A stretch of 64,000 bases of DNA from Rhodobacteraceae bacterium Alg238-R152 (lineage in GTDB: Bacteria; Pseudomonadota; Alphaproteobacteria; Rhodobacterales; Rhodobacteraceae). The notes below the pieces were generated by a model. It saw only the letters and a program-made list of their open reading frames with translations, did not search any database and was not told the DNA's origin. A program made the translations under genes and the position numbers. Shown here piece after piece: positions 36,719-45,907 of the stretch (positions are counted from its first letter, which is position 1; each line of letters starts with the position of its first letter). The stretch is taken from positions 663,569 to 727,568 of the forward strand of contig UNRJ01000001.1 in NCBI GenBank assembly GCA_900537125.1, read 5' to 3'.

Positions 36719-38019
36719 GCGAAACAATGAAAAATACCGCTCTCTTCGGCTGGGTCTTTGCAATGATTGTTTTGACCGGAATTATGCAGAGCTGGAACGT
36801 CGCTCTTCTCATTCTCAACATGGGTTTGATCTCCGCCATCATGGCGTTGGGGGTGAACCTGCAGTGGGGCTTTGCCGGGCTGTTTAACGTGGGCGTTATG
36901 GGGTTTGTGGCGCTTGGCGGTTTGGCTGTGGTGCTGACCTCTGCGGCGCCGGTCGACGGTGCGTGGAGCGCAGGCGGCTGGCGCATTGTGATTGCTTTGC
37001 TTGCTGGAGCAGGAACCATTGTGGGCACAGTTATGGTGCGACAACGGATGGCCACCGGGCGTGCACGCAATATCACCACCATCGCAATTCTGGTGGTAGG
37101 TTTCATCCTGTATCGAGCAATCCTTGATCCAGGCGTGAACGCGGTTGAGGCGATCAATCCAGCTTTGCAAGGCAACCTTGGTGGCCTGAACCTGCCGGTT
37201 TTGATGGCTTGGCCCATAGGCGGGCTGTTGGCTGCGGGTGTGGCCTGGTTGATTGGTAAGACGGCTTTGGGTCTGCGATCTGATTATCTCGCAATTGCAA
37301 CGCTTGGCATCGCTGAGATCATCATTGCGGTGATGAAAAACGAAGACTGGCTGGCACGAGGCGTGAAGAACGTCGTTGGTCTGGACCGACCTGTACCGTA
37401 TGAGATCGACCTGCAGAACACGTCGAGCTTTGTGAACCGTGCGGAAGGGCTTGGGCTTGACCCAGCCACGGCGTCATCGCTGTTTGTGAAGCTCAACTAT
37501 TCGATCCTGTTCGCCGTGGTTCTGGTGATCATATTTGTCATGGCGCAGTTGGCATTAAAAAGCCCGTGGGGCCGGATGATGCGGGCTATTCGCGACAATG
37601 AAGTAGCTGCGGAGGCCATGGGCAAAGACGTGACCAACCGCCATTTGCAGATCTTTGTGCTAGGGTCCGCCGTTTGTGGCATTGCTGGTGCGATGATGAC
37701 CACGCTAGATGGTCAACTGACACCGGGCACGTATAACCCACTGCGCTACACCTTCCTGATTTGGGTGATGGTGATTGTAGGGGGCTCGGGCAACAACCTT
37801 GGAGCGGTGCTAGGCGGCTTCTTGATCTGGTTCCTATGGGTGCAAGTGGAGCCCATGGGCCTGTGGTTGATGGAGCTGATCACCGCCGGCATGGCTGATG
37901 ACAGTGGTCTCAGGAAACACCTGATCGACAGTGCCGCGCATATGCGGCTGTTGACCATGGGGGTGATCCTGCTTCTGGTGCTGAGGTTTAGCCCACGTGG
38001 TTTGATCCCAGAAAAGTAA
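36715..38019 (+). CDS. livM: Branched-chain amino-acid-type ABC transporter permease, LivM
   Basis: A 434-aa polytopic permease. The LivM core SDYLAIATLGIAEI and GRMMRAIRDNEVAAEAMGKD (coupling helix) is clear, with WVMVIVGGSGNNLGAVLGG further on. A loop between the membrane segments around residues 215-260 is longer than in standard LivM, including the stretch RAEGLGLDPATASSLF. It is the last gene of the operon, followed by a shared bidirectional terminator. Confidence 0.94.
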   Translation: MSETMKNTALFGWVFAMIVLTGIMQSWNVALLILNMGLISAIMALGVNLQWGFAGLFNVGVMGFVALGGLAVVLTSAAPVDGAWSAGGWRIVIALLAGAGTIVGTVMVRQRMATGRARNITTIAILVVGFILYRAILDPGVNAVEAINPALQGNLGGLNLPVLMAWPIGGLLAAGVAWLIGKTALGLRSDYLAIATLGIAEIIIAVMKNEDWLARGVKNVVGLDRPVPYEIDLQNTSSFVNRAEGLGLDPATASSLFVKLNYSILFAVVLVIIFVMAQLALKSPWGRMMRAIRDNEVAAEAMGKDVTNRHLQIFVLGSAVCGIAGAMMTTLDGQLTPGTYNPLRYTFLIWVMVIVGGSGNNLGAVLGGFLIWFLWVQVEPMGLWLMELITAGMADDSGLRKHLIDSAAHMRLLTMGVILLLVLRFSPRGLIPEK

Positions 38020-38024
38020 ACAAC

Positions 38025-38054
38025 ACGGGCGCCTTACTCGGGCGCCCGTTTTTT
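38025..38054. terminator. Terminator of the liv operon, shared with the GYD gene
   Basis: ACGGGCGCC pairs with GGCGCCCGT around a 7-nt loop and is followed by six T on the plus strand. The convergent GYD gene ends at 38056. Confidence 0.88.
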
Positions 38055-38055
38055 G

Positions 38056-38385
38056 TCAGCTGGGTGGTGCATAGGTTGCAGCCCCGGCTTGCGCTTTTTC
38101 CATTACTGTAACGGCCTGCGCCGTGGTCATGAGTTTTGTCGTGGCACCGGTTGAAAAGGCGCCCGAAGCGCCAATGATCATGGATACAGCCCCGACGGTT
38201 TCGTCATCGGGCGCCTCAACAATGGCAACGATGTCCTCCTGCCCCATCATGAAATACATACACAGCAATTTGCCACCTGCAGCTTCGATTAATGCGCGCG
38301 CGGGCGCTTCACGGTCGTGGGGATTGGCCATCATCGCTTTCATCGCATCCGATGTGTAACGGGCCTGGAACATATAATGGGGCAT
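38056..38385 (-). CDS. GYD-domain protein
   Basis: A 109-aa cytoplasmic protein of the GYD (dimeric alpha/beta-barrel-like) family: MPHYMFQARYTSDAMKAMMA at the start, EAAGGKLLCMYFMMGQEDIVAIVEAPDD in the middle. The family is widespread and uncharacterised. A ribosome site (agaaagg) precedes the ATG. The upstream 38386-38531 contains no gene that I can support. Confidence 0.85.
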   Translation of the reverse strand: MPHYMFQARYTSDAMKAMMANPHDREAPARALIEAAGGKLLCMYFMMGQEDIVAIVEAPDDETVGAVSMIIGASGAFSTGATTKLMTTAQAVTVMEKAQAGAATYAPPS

Positions 38386-38531
38386 GTGACTTACCTTTCT
38401 GAAGTCACTGTTTTCAACACTTAAGATAATGTCTCAGGGCAATCCGGCAGTTCATAAAAAGTGCCGAAAACAGATGAAGCCTGCGTAATGGCAGGCCAGT
38501 GAAAGTCTGGATTGCTCTGGGTCTTAAAAGG

Positions 38532-38561
38532 AACACGCGGACGATTTGGCGTCCGCGTGTT
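38532..38561 (-). terminator. Terminator of the HerA-like gene
   Basis: AACACGCGGACG pairs perfectly over 12 bp with CGTCCGCGTGTT around a short loop. On the minus strand it is followed by CCTTTTAAG. It lies about 48 bp after the stop of the HerA-like gene. Confidence 0.75.
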
Positions 38562-38608
38562 TGATACCGTATCACAAAATCCCTGAAATCAGAAGTATGG
38601 GGAGTGTC

Positions 38609-40156
38609 TCACCGTCCTTTGAACAACCCGCCAAGCACGCCGCGCACAATGCGACGGCCGGTGGTGCCAGACAGCTCTTTCATCACCATTTTGGTCATGG
38701 CTTCCCCAAACGTGTCATCCGCGCGCACGCGCAAGGTGCGGGAGGAAGAGCGGCGCACGCGGGTGCCAGAATAGCGCCGCGCGGCGGTGAACTCGCGCTC
38801 CATGGGGGCCATATCTTCTTCCCGAGCTTCAAGTTTCTCAGCTTCCGCAGCCGCAGCATTGCTGCGGGCTGTCAGGATTTCATACGCGGAGCGGCGGTCA
38901 ACCGGCGTGTCATATTTCCCCGCCATCGGTGATGTGACCATTACCGCTTTGCGCGCCGCAGAGGACAATGGGCCAAGTTGGGAGGATGGTGGGCGGATCA
39001 GGGTGCGCTCAACAATTCCCGGCACGCCTTTTTTCATCAACATTGAGGTAACCGCTTCGCCAACCCCGACTTCGCGGATGGCTTCTTCGGTCACAAAGCG
39101 AGGGTTGGGGCGATAGGTTTCCGCCGCAAGCCGCAGGGCTTTCTTGTCGCGCGCGGTGAAGGCGCGCAGGGCGTGTTGGACGCGGTTGCCAAGCTGCCCA
39201 AGGATGTCTTCCGGGATGTCGTCGGGGTTCTGTGTCACAAAGTATACGCCGACGCCTTTGGAGCGGATCAAACGCGCAACCTGCTCCACCTTGTCCACCA
39301 GCGCTTTGGGCGCGCCGTCAAACAGCAGATGGGCCTCGTCAAAGAAGAACACCAGTTTGGGTTTTTCCGGATCACCCACCTCCGGCAGGCTTTCGAACAA
39401 CTCTGAGAGGAGCCACAGCAGGAAGGTTGCATAGAGACGCGGGGCGCCCATGAGCTTGTCCGCCGCGAGGATGTTGATGTACCCACGGCCATCCGGCGCG
39501 CACTGCATGAGGTCGTCCAACTCAAGGGCGGGTTCGCCAAAGAGTTTGGACGCACCTTGGTTTTCCAACACCAACAGGCGGCGTTGAATGGCGCCAATTG
39601 AATTGACGGAAATGTTGCCGTACCGCAGTGCAAGCTCGGCGCGGTTTTCCCCAACCCAAACCAAAAGAGCCTGAAGATCCTTGAGGTCGAGCAGCGGCAT
39701 GCCTTGTTCATCAGCCAAGCGGAATGCGATGTTCAGGATGCCCTCCTGCGCCTCACTGAGTTCCATGAGACGCGCCAACAACAAGGGGCCCATTTCTGCA
39801 ACTGTGGTGCGGACTGGATGGCCTTGATCCCCAAATAGATCCCAGAAGGCGACCGGAAAGCTCTCATAGCCATAGGTGTCGAACCCGATCTGTTGCGCAC
39901 GTGAGGTGAAGGCCTCATGTAGTTTGAAGTCCGCCGATCCAGACGCGGCAAGGCCGGAGAGGTCGCCTTTCACATCCGAGAGAAACACGGGCACGCCGGC
40001 GGCCGAGAAGCCCTCTGCCAGTATTTGAAGCGTCACAGTCTTACCGGTGCCAGTGGCCCCGGCTACCAAGCCATGACGGTTCGCATATTTTAACGTCAGG
40101 CCCTGCTTTTCAGCATAATCTGCGCCACCGCCACCCAAAAAAATCTTACCGTCCAT
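38609..40156 (-). CDS. HerA-like ATPase (DUF853 family)
   Basis: A 515-aa protein of the HerA/FtsK-like P-loop family (DUF853, YjgR type). Walker A GATGTGKTVT is at about residues 34-43, Walker B is LVFFFDEAHLLFDGAP, and SKGVGVYFVTQNPDDIPEDILGQLGNRVQHALRAF contains sensor Gln and arginine-finger candidates. The C-terminal 100 residues are Arg/Ala/Glu-rich with probable coiled coil. The family is common in Proteobacteria; a role in DNA translocation is inferred. No NurA nuclease partner is adjacent, so this is not an obvious HerA-NurA module. Confidence 0.9.
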   Translation of the reverse strand: MDGKIFLGGGGADYAEKQGLTLKYANRHGLVAGATGTGKTVTLQILAEGFSAAGVPVFLSDVKGDLSGLAASGSADFKLHEAFTSRAQQIGFDTYGYESFPVAFWDLFGDQGHPVRTTVAEMGPLLLARLMELSEAQEGILNIAFRLADEQGMPLLDLKDLQALLVWVGENRAELALRYGNISVNSIGAIQRRLLVLENQGASKLFGEPALELDDLMQCAPDGRGYINILAADKLMGAPRLYATFLLWLLSELFESLPEVGDPEKPKLVFFFDEAHLLFDGAPKALVDKVEQVARLIRSKGVGVYFVTQNPDDIPEDILGQLGNRVQHALRAFTARDKKALRLAAETYRPNPRFVTEEAIREVGVGEAVTSMLMKKGVPGIVERTLIRPPSSQLGPLSSAARKAVMVTSPMAGKYDTPVDRRSAYEILTARSNAAAAEAEKLEAREEDMAPMEREFTAARRYSGTRVRRSSSRTLRVRADDTFGEAMTKMVMKELSGTTGRRIVRGVLGGLFKGR

Positions 40157-40230
40157 CAGTCGCTTACCCTTCAGGTCCCTTATTTATAACGCGCAAGATC
40201 GCGCGTCACATTTTTTGTTAACCTTTATAT

Positions 40231-40326
40231 GGCAGTTTCGAAACTGTTCTGGAACAGCCCAAACGGGTTTGGAACGGAACTCCTCCCTGTTGAGACTGGC
40301 CGCACTTTATGTGCGGCCTTTTTTTT
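40231..40326 (+). ncRNA. Candidate small RNA with anti-Shine-Dalgarno CUCCUCCC motif
   Basis: There is no gene between the HerA-like start (40156, minus) and ialB (40639, plus), yet the plus strand holds a complete terminator: GGCCGCAC/GTGCGGCC, 5-nt loop, then eight T (40298-40326). Upstream are a perfect palindrome CAGTTTCGAAACTG (40233-40246), a small CCAAA/TTTGG hairpin (about 40258-40272) and the C-rich single strand CTCCTCCCTG (40280-40289). Such CCUCCUCCC-type stretches occur in alphaproteobacterial small RNAs that bind ribosome sites. The promoter is not clear (TTATAT at 40225-40230 is one candidate), so the 5' end is uncertain. Confidence 0.6.
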
Positions 40327-40361
40327 GAACAAAATCAGAGAAGAAACTTCCTTTTTTGCTG

Positions 40362-40464
40362 TTGACCCAAAGTGCAATACTTCGTAGCGTTTCGACAATA
40401 AATAAGTCGGCCAGTCCGACGGGGAGTGAAAAATTTGAAAAAGGGCCTTTTTCGGGCCCTTTTT
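40362..40464 (+). ncRNA. Second candidate small RNA, with promoter and terminator
   Basis: TTGACC (40362-40367) and TAGCGT (40385-40390) with 17-bp spacing form a plausible promoter; transcription would begin near 40397. The transcript would contain the hairpin GTCGG/CCGAC (40406-40420), a purine-rich link and the terminator AAAAAGGGCC/GGCCCTTTTT (40438-40464). The predicted RNA is about 68 nt. Alternatively this is an attenuator in the ialB leader, since ialB begins about 170 nt further on the same strand. Confidence 0.5.
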
Positions 40465-40638
40465 CTTTTGGCTGAGACTAAGGGCTTGAAGCGGGCAATA
40501 TGCGGATCGATCATGTGACAAATACCTTCGTCAGCAAGTTTCTGCTTGGATGCGCGGTCTTTTAGACAACCCAATCCTGACAAGGGCACTGGGTCATGAT
40601 AAGCGATCTCAAAGACATCCAAAGGACTTAGGTAAGAC

Positions 40639-41244
40639 ATGCGAAACTTCACTTTCTTTGCAACAGCCGTATCTCTGACTTTGATGGCTGGGCCCACTCT
40701 GGCGCAAGGTGTTCCGTCTCTCGCTGATGGTTCATTGGCTATGGGAGAAGCTGTGAGTGAAGCGGCGAAACCTACGTCGCCCGCGCAGCTGGAAGAGAAC
40801 GTATCCTCAGAGATCATTGGCGATTGGGATTTACAGTGTGCCACCACCGGTCCAGAGCCGCGCCCGTGCCGGATGTATCAGCTTATGCGCGATGATACCG
40901 GCAACCCGGTATCTGAAGTGACGTTGTTCTCTTTGCCGATTCCCGAAGGCGAAGCCGTTGCTGGAGCAACTGTTATTGTACCGCTTGAAACCCTGCTGAC
41001 TTCCCAATTGACGATGTCCGTGGATGGCAAAACCACGCGGCGTTACCCATTTGCGTTTTGCAACCAGCTGGGCTGTATTGCCCGGATCGGCCTGAGCGCA
41101 GAAGATATCGCCAACTTCAAAGGTGGCAACAAGGCTGTGTTGAGCATTGTCCCAGCGTTGGCACCCACTCAAAGCGTAAACGTAAACATGTCACTGTCAG
41201 GTTTTACCAAGGCGTTTGATAAAGCCGCCGAAATCGGCCAGTAA
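40639..41244 (+). CDS. Invasion-associated locus B (IalB) family periplasmic protein
   Basis: A 201-aa exported protein with signal peptide (cut near TLAQG). The IalB core is recognised from GDWDLQCATTGPEPRPCRMYQ, then MSVDGKTTRRYPFAFCNQLGCIARIGL, with four cysteines likely forming two disulphides. IalB was named for Bartonella erythrocyte invasion, but homologues are general periplasmic proteins in Rhodobacterales and their role is unknown. The ribosome site and leader lie downstream of two small-RNA-like units. Confidence 0.9.
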   Translation: MRNFTFFATAVSLTLMAGPTLAQGVPSLADGSLAMGEAVSEAAKPTSPAQLEENVSSEIIGDWDLQCATTGPEPRPCRMYQLMRDDTGNPVSEVTLFSLPIPEGEAVAGATVIVPLETLLTSQLTMSVDGKTTRRYPFAFCNQLGCIARIGLSAEDIANFKGGNKAVLSIVPALAPTQSVNVNMSLSGFTKAFDKAAEIGQ

Positions 41245-41250
41245 CGCAAA

Positions 41251-41281
41251 AAAACCGCCGTCTTTGAAGATGGCGGTTTTT
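41251..41281. terminator. Terminator between convergent ialB and ketoacyl synthase gene
   Basis: AAAACCGCC pairs with GGCGGTTTT, and inside it TCTT pairs with AAGA around a TG loop. T and A runs on both sides make it bidirectional. Confidence 0.85.
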
Positions 41282-41302
41282 CATTGTCGTTGAATATCTT
41301 CG

Positions 41303-42511
41303 CTAAGCCCGCCGCAAAGCCAGAACCGCATTCAGACCGCCAAATGCAAACGCGTTTGAAAGCGCCACCTCAACGGAGGCATCGCGGGCCTCATTTGGCA
41401 CAACATCAAGCGCACATTCCGGGTCGGGCTCTTCGTAGCCAATGGTTGGCGCGATCACGCCATCGCGCAACGCCATGATACAAGCCAGAAGCTCCACAGC
41501 TCCTGTGCCCCCTATCAAATGGCCATGCATAGATTTGGTCGAGGACATCATCAGATAGTCAGCATGCGGTCCAAAGACATCCGCAACCGCGCTACACTCT
41601 GTTTTGTCATTTGCTGCCGTGCCGGTACCATGGGCGTTGATGTAACCCACTTCCTCACGATTGATGCCTGCGTCTTCAAGCGCGCCAGAAATGGCCCGAG
41701 AGGCTCCTTGACGAGACGGCATAACAATATCTGAGGCATCCGACGTCATGGCAAAGCCAATAACTTCGGCCAAGATATCCGCACCACGTGCCTTGGCATG
41801 CTGCATCTCTTCAAAGACAAACACCCCAGCCCCCTCGCCTTGCACCATACCATTGCGGGTGGAGGAAAACGGTCGACACGCGTCTTTGGACATCACGCGC
41901 AAGCCTTCCCAGGCTTTTACGCCGCCAAAGCACAACATGGATTCAGTACCGCCAGAAATCATCACCGGCGCCATGCCGGAGCGCACCATTTGAAAGGCTT
42001 GCGCCATCGCATGATTGGAACTTGCACAGGCAGAGGCAACCGTGAAACTGGGCCCTTTGAGGTTGAATTCCATGCTGATGTGACTGGCAGCCGCATTGTT
42101 CATCAGCTTTGGCACAACAAAAGGGTGCACGCGGTTTTTGCCGTCTTCATAGACCGTGCGGTAGTTCTCATCCAGAGTTTGCATACCCCCACCGGAGTTG
42201 CCCATCACAACACCGGACTTGGCGGACAATGCACCTGAGAATTCCAAACCTGACTGTGCAAGCGCCTCACGGGCCGCGATCAGCGCAAACTGGGTAAACC
42301 GATCGTAGAGCGCCAGCTGTTGCCGATTAAAAATGGCGTCCGATTGAAAGTCTCGGACCTGCGCCCCAATCTGCACAGCAAGCCGATCCACGTCACGCAT
42401 TTCCAGCGGGCCAATGCCACAGTGGCCTTCTTTCATTGCGGCAAGCGTTTGCGGCACATCGTGCCCCAAAGCGTTGATGGTGCCTGCGCCTGTGATGACG
42501 ACCCGTTTCAT
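41303..42511 (-). CDS. Beta-ketoacyl-ACP synthase (FabF-like)
   Basis: A 402-aa thiolase-fold condensing enzyme. The catalytic triad is visible: Cys162 in SACASSNHAM, His in INAHGTGTAAND and His in KSMHGHLIGGTG. Its sequence is divergent from housekeeping FabF, and its place after lpxD-like and acyl-carrier-protein genes suggests a dedicated acyl chain for the envelope, such as an unusual lipid A acyl group. It is the last gene of lpxD-acp-KAS on the minus strand, 32 bp after the ACP stop. Confidence 0.93.
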   Translation of the reverse strand: MKRVVITGAGTINALGHDVPQTLAAMKEGHCGIGPLEMRDVDRLAVQIGAQVRDFQSDAIFNRQQLALYDRFTQFALIAAREALAQSGLEFSGALSAKSGVVMGNSGGGMQTLDENYRTVYEDGKNRVHPFVVPKLMNNAAASHISMEFNLKGPSFTVASACASSNHAMAQAFQMVRSGMAPVMISGGTESMLCFGGVKAWEGLRVMSKDACRPFSSTRNGMVQGEGAGVFVFEEMQHAKARGADILAEVIGFAMTSDASDIVMPSRQGASRAISGALEDAGINREEVGYINAHGTGTAANDKTECSAVADVFGPHADYLMMSSTKSMHGHLIGGTGAVELLACIMALRDGVIAPTIGYEEPDPECALDVVPNEARDASVEVALSNAFAFGGLNAVLALRRA

Positions 42512-42543
42512 AAAACCTGCCCTACTGACTTGATAAGTATGTG

Positions 42544-42807
42544 TTACGCGGCTGGTGCGCTGTCCACCAGCTTTTCAATTCCGGCGATGATGGTGGCCAC
42601 GGAAGAGATGTCAAAATCACTCTTCTCGGGCTCATTGGCGTTAAACGGAATTGAGATGTCGAATTCTTCTTCAATGGCAAAAATGCTCTCAACCAAGCCA
42701 AGGCTGTCTATTCCCAAGTCTTCCAGCGTGTTCTCCAAGGTCACATCAGAAGGTTCCAGCACCGCTTGTTCTGCGACGATTGCAATAACACGGTCTTTGA
42801 CACTCAT
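42544..42807 (-). CDS. Acyl carrier protein-like protein
   Basis: An 87-aa acidic helical protein with the 4'-phosphopantetheine site GIDSLGLVE, Ser35. It differs from housekeeping AcpP and from AcpXL: the third-helix region reads SIPFNANEPEKSDFDISSV. It lies between the lpxD-like gene and a dedicated ketoacyl synthase, so it probably carries the acyl chain they build or transfer. Length is standard. Confidence 0.93.
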   Translation of the reverse strand: MSVKDRVIAIVAEQAVLEPSDVTLENTLEDLGIDSLGLVESIFAIEEEFDISIPFNANEPEKSDFDISSVATIIAGIEKLVDSAPAA

Positions 42808-42852
42808 AGTCTCATCCTTTGATAGACAGCGCGCTCAATTTAGGGAGGCGTT

Positions 42853-43944
42853 TTACGTCTTTGAACCCAGTTTTGAAACGGTTTTTTGAAGTTCAGCAAA
42901 TTGCTTGGCCAAACGCGGCAAACGCCGCAAAGCTTTATACATTTCCAGGTTTGTGTCCATCTTGACCGCGGGAGACCCAAGCATCACTTGCCCCGCCGGC
43001 ACCTTATTCATCATCTTTGTGGCGCCACCGGCTATCACGTTATCGCCAATGGTTGTGTTGTCCGTGACTCCACATTGACCGCCAAACACCACATTATTGC
43101 CAATCACGGTTGAGCCTGCGATGCCAACTTGCCCCGCAAATAGACAGTCGTTGCCCACAACCACGTTGTGCGCGATGTGCACAAGATTATCAATTTTGCA
43201 GCCATTGCCAATGCGCGTATCGCGCACGGTGCCGTAGTCGATGCAGCTGTTGGCCCCAATCTCCACATCGTCACCTATGGTGACTGCGCCAAGCGAATGG
43301 ATACGTGCCCAAGCTTGTTCGCTCACATCCCCCTGATCCCCCAACGATGCGCGGGCTTTTTCGACGCCACTGGCCTCCGGTGTCACAAACGACATGCCGT
43401 CTGATCCAATACGGGCACCGGGTTGTGCCCAAAAGCGTGCGCCGATGGTGACGCGAGCGCCAATGGAGACGTGATCTCTAAGATAGCTGTTCTCGCCGAT
43501 TTTGCTGTCTGCACCAATATGACAAAACGGTCCAATGACACTACCGGCGCCAATCCGGGCGCGCGGGCCGATAACGGTAAAAGGTCCGACGGTGACGTCT
43601 TTGGCCACAATGGCGGTTTCGTCGACACAGGCGGTTGGGTGGATACCTCTGGGGAAATGTTGCCCCCGGTCCATCATGCGCGACAGGCCGGACATGGCAA
43701 AGCGGCCCCGCTTGGCAGTGATCGCCGCCAGCAATCCCATGCTCTGCCAATCTGCCCCGTCCCACAGCAGGGCCACACGCGCTTGGCCTTGCGCCAAACC
43801 ATCAGCAAACTTGGGATTGGTCAAAAGTGCGAGATCATCAGGGCCAGCCGAAGCCGGCTCTGAGACACGTTCTACAATCAAATCGGTGTTGCCATGCGCC
43901 TCCGCGTCAATTGCCGCAGCAATGTCCTTAACAGTGAACGCCAT
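42853..43944 (-). CDS. lpxD: UDP-3-O-acylglucosamine N-acyltransferase, LpxD-like
   Basis: A 363-aa left-handed beta-helix acyltransferase. After an N-terminal uridine-binding domain there are about ten hexapeptide turns (for example [38 protein letters not shown]), with the catalytic His in [12 protein letters not shown]. LpxD adds the N-linked acyl chain in lipid A synthesis. Because lpxD normally lies with bamA, fabZ and lpxA, this location beside a private ACP and KAS suggests either a second, specialised copy or a clade-specific arrangement; which one cannot be told here. Confidence 0.93.
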   Translation of the reverse strand: MAFTVKDIAAAIDAEAHGNTDLIVERVSEPASAGPDDLALLTNPKFADGLAQGQARVALLWDGADWQSMGLLAAITAKRGRFAMSGLSRMMDRGQHFPRGIHPTACVDETAIVAKDVTVGPFTVIGPRARIGAGSVIGPFCHIGADSKIGENSYLRDHVSIGARVTIGARFWAQPGARIGSDGMSFVTPEASGVEKARASLGDQGDVSEQAWARIHSLGAVTIGDDVEIGANSCIDYGTVRDTRIGNGCKIDNLVHIAHNVVVGNDCLFAGQVGIAGSTVIGNNVVFGGQCGVTDNTTIGDNVIAGGATKMMNKVPAGQVMLGSPAVKMDTNLEMYKALRRLPRLAKQFAELQKTVSKLGSKT

Positions 43945-43976
43945 GTGCGGTCCTCCGAAGTGGTATTGGAGGCGTT

Positions 43977-45584
43977 TTAGCCCTGATGGGATATCAACAC
44001 CACCCCTTCGTTGGCCAGTGCATTCCAGATTTTGGCGTCGCGGCCATAGATATCACGGCGGTATTGCACCGGACCTTTGGCTTCGGTGTAAGCCGTGCGG
44101 TAAATGATGTGCACCGGAATGGGCTGATCCAAATCAACCCGTTTTTCCCGACCCGTATTCAATGTGGTCTGAAAGAAGCTTTTGGGATCGCTCTCTTGCG
44201 GTCCTAGAAGGGTGTAGGCAAAATCAAACGGCTGTTGCAGACGGATACAGCCGTGGCTGTAAGCGCGCACTTCGCGTTTGAACAAGGCCTTCTGCGGTGT
44301 GTCATGCAGGTAGATGTTGTGTTTGTTTGGGAACATGAACTTCACCAGTCCAAGGGCGTTGCGATTGCCCGGTGCCTGCTTCATGTCAAATGGGAAGTTG
44401 CGTGTGGTAAACTGCGAAAAGTCCACAGAGCCCCGGTTCACGGTTTGACCGCGGCTGTTCACCAGGCGCAGATAGCCAACCGCGTTTGGATTTTTCTTCA
44501 ACATTGGCAGGTATTCTTTGGTCGCAATAGAGCGCGGTACGTTCCAGGTTGGGTTGATCACCATATGCGTCATGGTGTCAGAGAACTCCGGGCTGCGGCG
44601 ATCTGATTGGTTTTTACCAACCACAGAGCGGGTGCGGAATGTCAATTTTCCGTCATCAATCACCTTGGCGGTAAAATCGGTCAAGTTGACCAAAATTTCG
44701 CGGCCAACGCTTTCACGGGTCAGCCAACGTTCACGTTCCATCGCCACCATAATCGATTTTAGGCGTTTTTCAGCAGAGACGTTGATTTCAGTGATTGTGC
44801 CTTTGCCAGCCACGCCATCACTTTCCAACCCATGCGCGATTTGGAACGCCTGCACGGCCTTTTCCATGTCACGGTCATATTGAGCTGTGGCGGACCGTTG
44901 CATGAACCCCATGCGCATCAAACGGTCGCGCAGAGCAATCACTGATTTTCCGCTGTTGCCTGGTTCAAGCTTCGCCACAGGCACTGTTGCGCCCCAACCA
45001 CCGTTGGACATCAACCGTTGCAGACGCAGCTTCTCTTTCATCAGGCGGGTGTATTCAGGTGTCTGCGGGGCCAGCGAGCGCAGGAAGGTTTTGGGATCTT
45101 GCGCAGCAGCAAAACTCAGGATCAACTCGGTGCGGTCACGGCGGACAATTTCGCGCACGATGTCGCCGTCAACGCGTGACGGCACCAGCATTCCAGAGTT
45201 AATGTCACGAGCGTATTTCAAATAGGCTTTGGTCAGGGCCACCTCGACCATTCCCAAATCTCGCACACTGCGCGCGCCAGCCATCTGTGCAACCAGTTGA
45301 TCCGGGCTGTACCGTTCTGCGGGAAGCGCGTGATCCTCTACTCGACCGAGGGCCGAAATCAGCGCTTTTCGGCGCGCAACGAAGGAATCGCCCTGCCCAG
45401 TCCACACCGGTTCATAGGCTGATTCTCGGTAAAACGCGGCCACATCCGCATCTCGCGCCGCGGCTTCCGCAACTGCCTGCTTAAAAGCCGGAAAAGCTTG
45501 TGCGGTACTTGAAAGCACCAAAACAGCAAAAATCGAAGCGAAAAAAGAGCCGAGAAATCCGCGCGTTAGCATCCTATGAACCAT
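43977..45584 (-). CDS. L,D-transpeptidase (YcbB/LdtD type)
   Basis: A 535-aa periplasmic enzyme that forms 3-3 peptidoglycan crosslinks. It has an N-terminal signal/anchor ([20 protein letters not shown]), a peptidoglycan-binding domain around residues 220-275 ([20 protein letters not shown]) and a C-terminal YkuD domain with the catalytic Cys in [12 protein letters not shown]. This order matches E. coli LdtD. The start ATG at 45584 follows a ggga stretch; an internal ATG four codons on (45572) is possible. It is divergent from a YcbK/MepK-like gene and 32 bp upstream of the lpxD-acp-KAS group. Confidence 0.95.
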   Translation of the reverse strand: MVHRMLTRGFLGSFFASIFAVLVLSSTAQAFPAFKQAVAEAAARDADVAAFYRESAYEPVWTGQGDSFVARRKALISALGRVEDHALPAERYSPDQLVAQMAGARSVRDLGMVEVALTKAYLKYARDINSGMLVPSRVDGDIVREIVRRDRTELILSFAAAQDPKTFLRSLAPQTPEYTRLMKEKLRLQRLMSNGGWGATVPVAKLEPGNSGKSVIALRDRLMRMGFMQRSATAQYDRDMEKAVQAFQIAHGLESDGVAGKGTITEINVSAEKRLKSIMVAMERERWLTRESVGREILVNLTDFTAKVIDDGKLTFRTRSVVGKNQSDRRSPEFSDTMTHMVINPTWNVPRSIATKEYLPMLKKNPNAVGYLRLVNSRGQTVNRGSVDFSQFTTRNFPFDMKQAPGNRNALGLVKFMFPNKHNIYLHDTPQKALFKREVRAYSHGCIRLQQPFDFAYTLLGPQESDPKSFFQTTLNTGREKRVDLDQPIPVHIIYRTAYTEAKGPVQYRRDIYGRDAKIWNALANEGVVLISHQG

Positions 45585-45907
45585 GTTACATTCCCAAAGT
45601 AAAAAGCCGTCCTGTAAGGTGGCTGACTACAGTCTCACCTGTCCAATCACAAGTTCGCAAACTGCATAAACCTTTATTCAACTGTTGCCGTGATACCCAG
45701 TTGATGTCGGGACGAGATGGAGCACACTTCTTCACCTCTTAAGCAAAGTTTCGCCGAAATTCGGCGCCACTCTGGGTCAAGGCAGAAAAGAACTCTTGGT
45801 TGAATATTCTCTATGTGGCATAAAATCTGCACATCTAGGGGATGAAGATGAACATACGCCCGCGTAACATCGCGGTGGCAGGTTAGCGACGGGACAGGCG
45901 CTGAAAC
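45585..45907. promoter_or_regulatory. Divergent control region between L,D-transpeptidase and MepK-like genes
   Basis: This 323-bp region has no gene that I can support. On the plus strand TTGGTT, 18 bp, then ATAAAA (about 45797-45826) is a promoter candidate for the MepK-like gene, followed by an untranslated leader of roughly 75 nt. Confidence 0.4.

Noticed and set aside
38609..40156. HerA-NurA or HerA-based phage defence module
   Set aside because: The protein is of the stand-alone DUF853 type, and no nuclease, SIR2 or DUF4297 partner is adjacent.
40298..40326. Terminator assigned to the HerA-like gene
   Set aside because: The HerA-like gene starts at 40156 on the minus strand and reads away from this hairpin; its own terminator is at 38532-38561.
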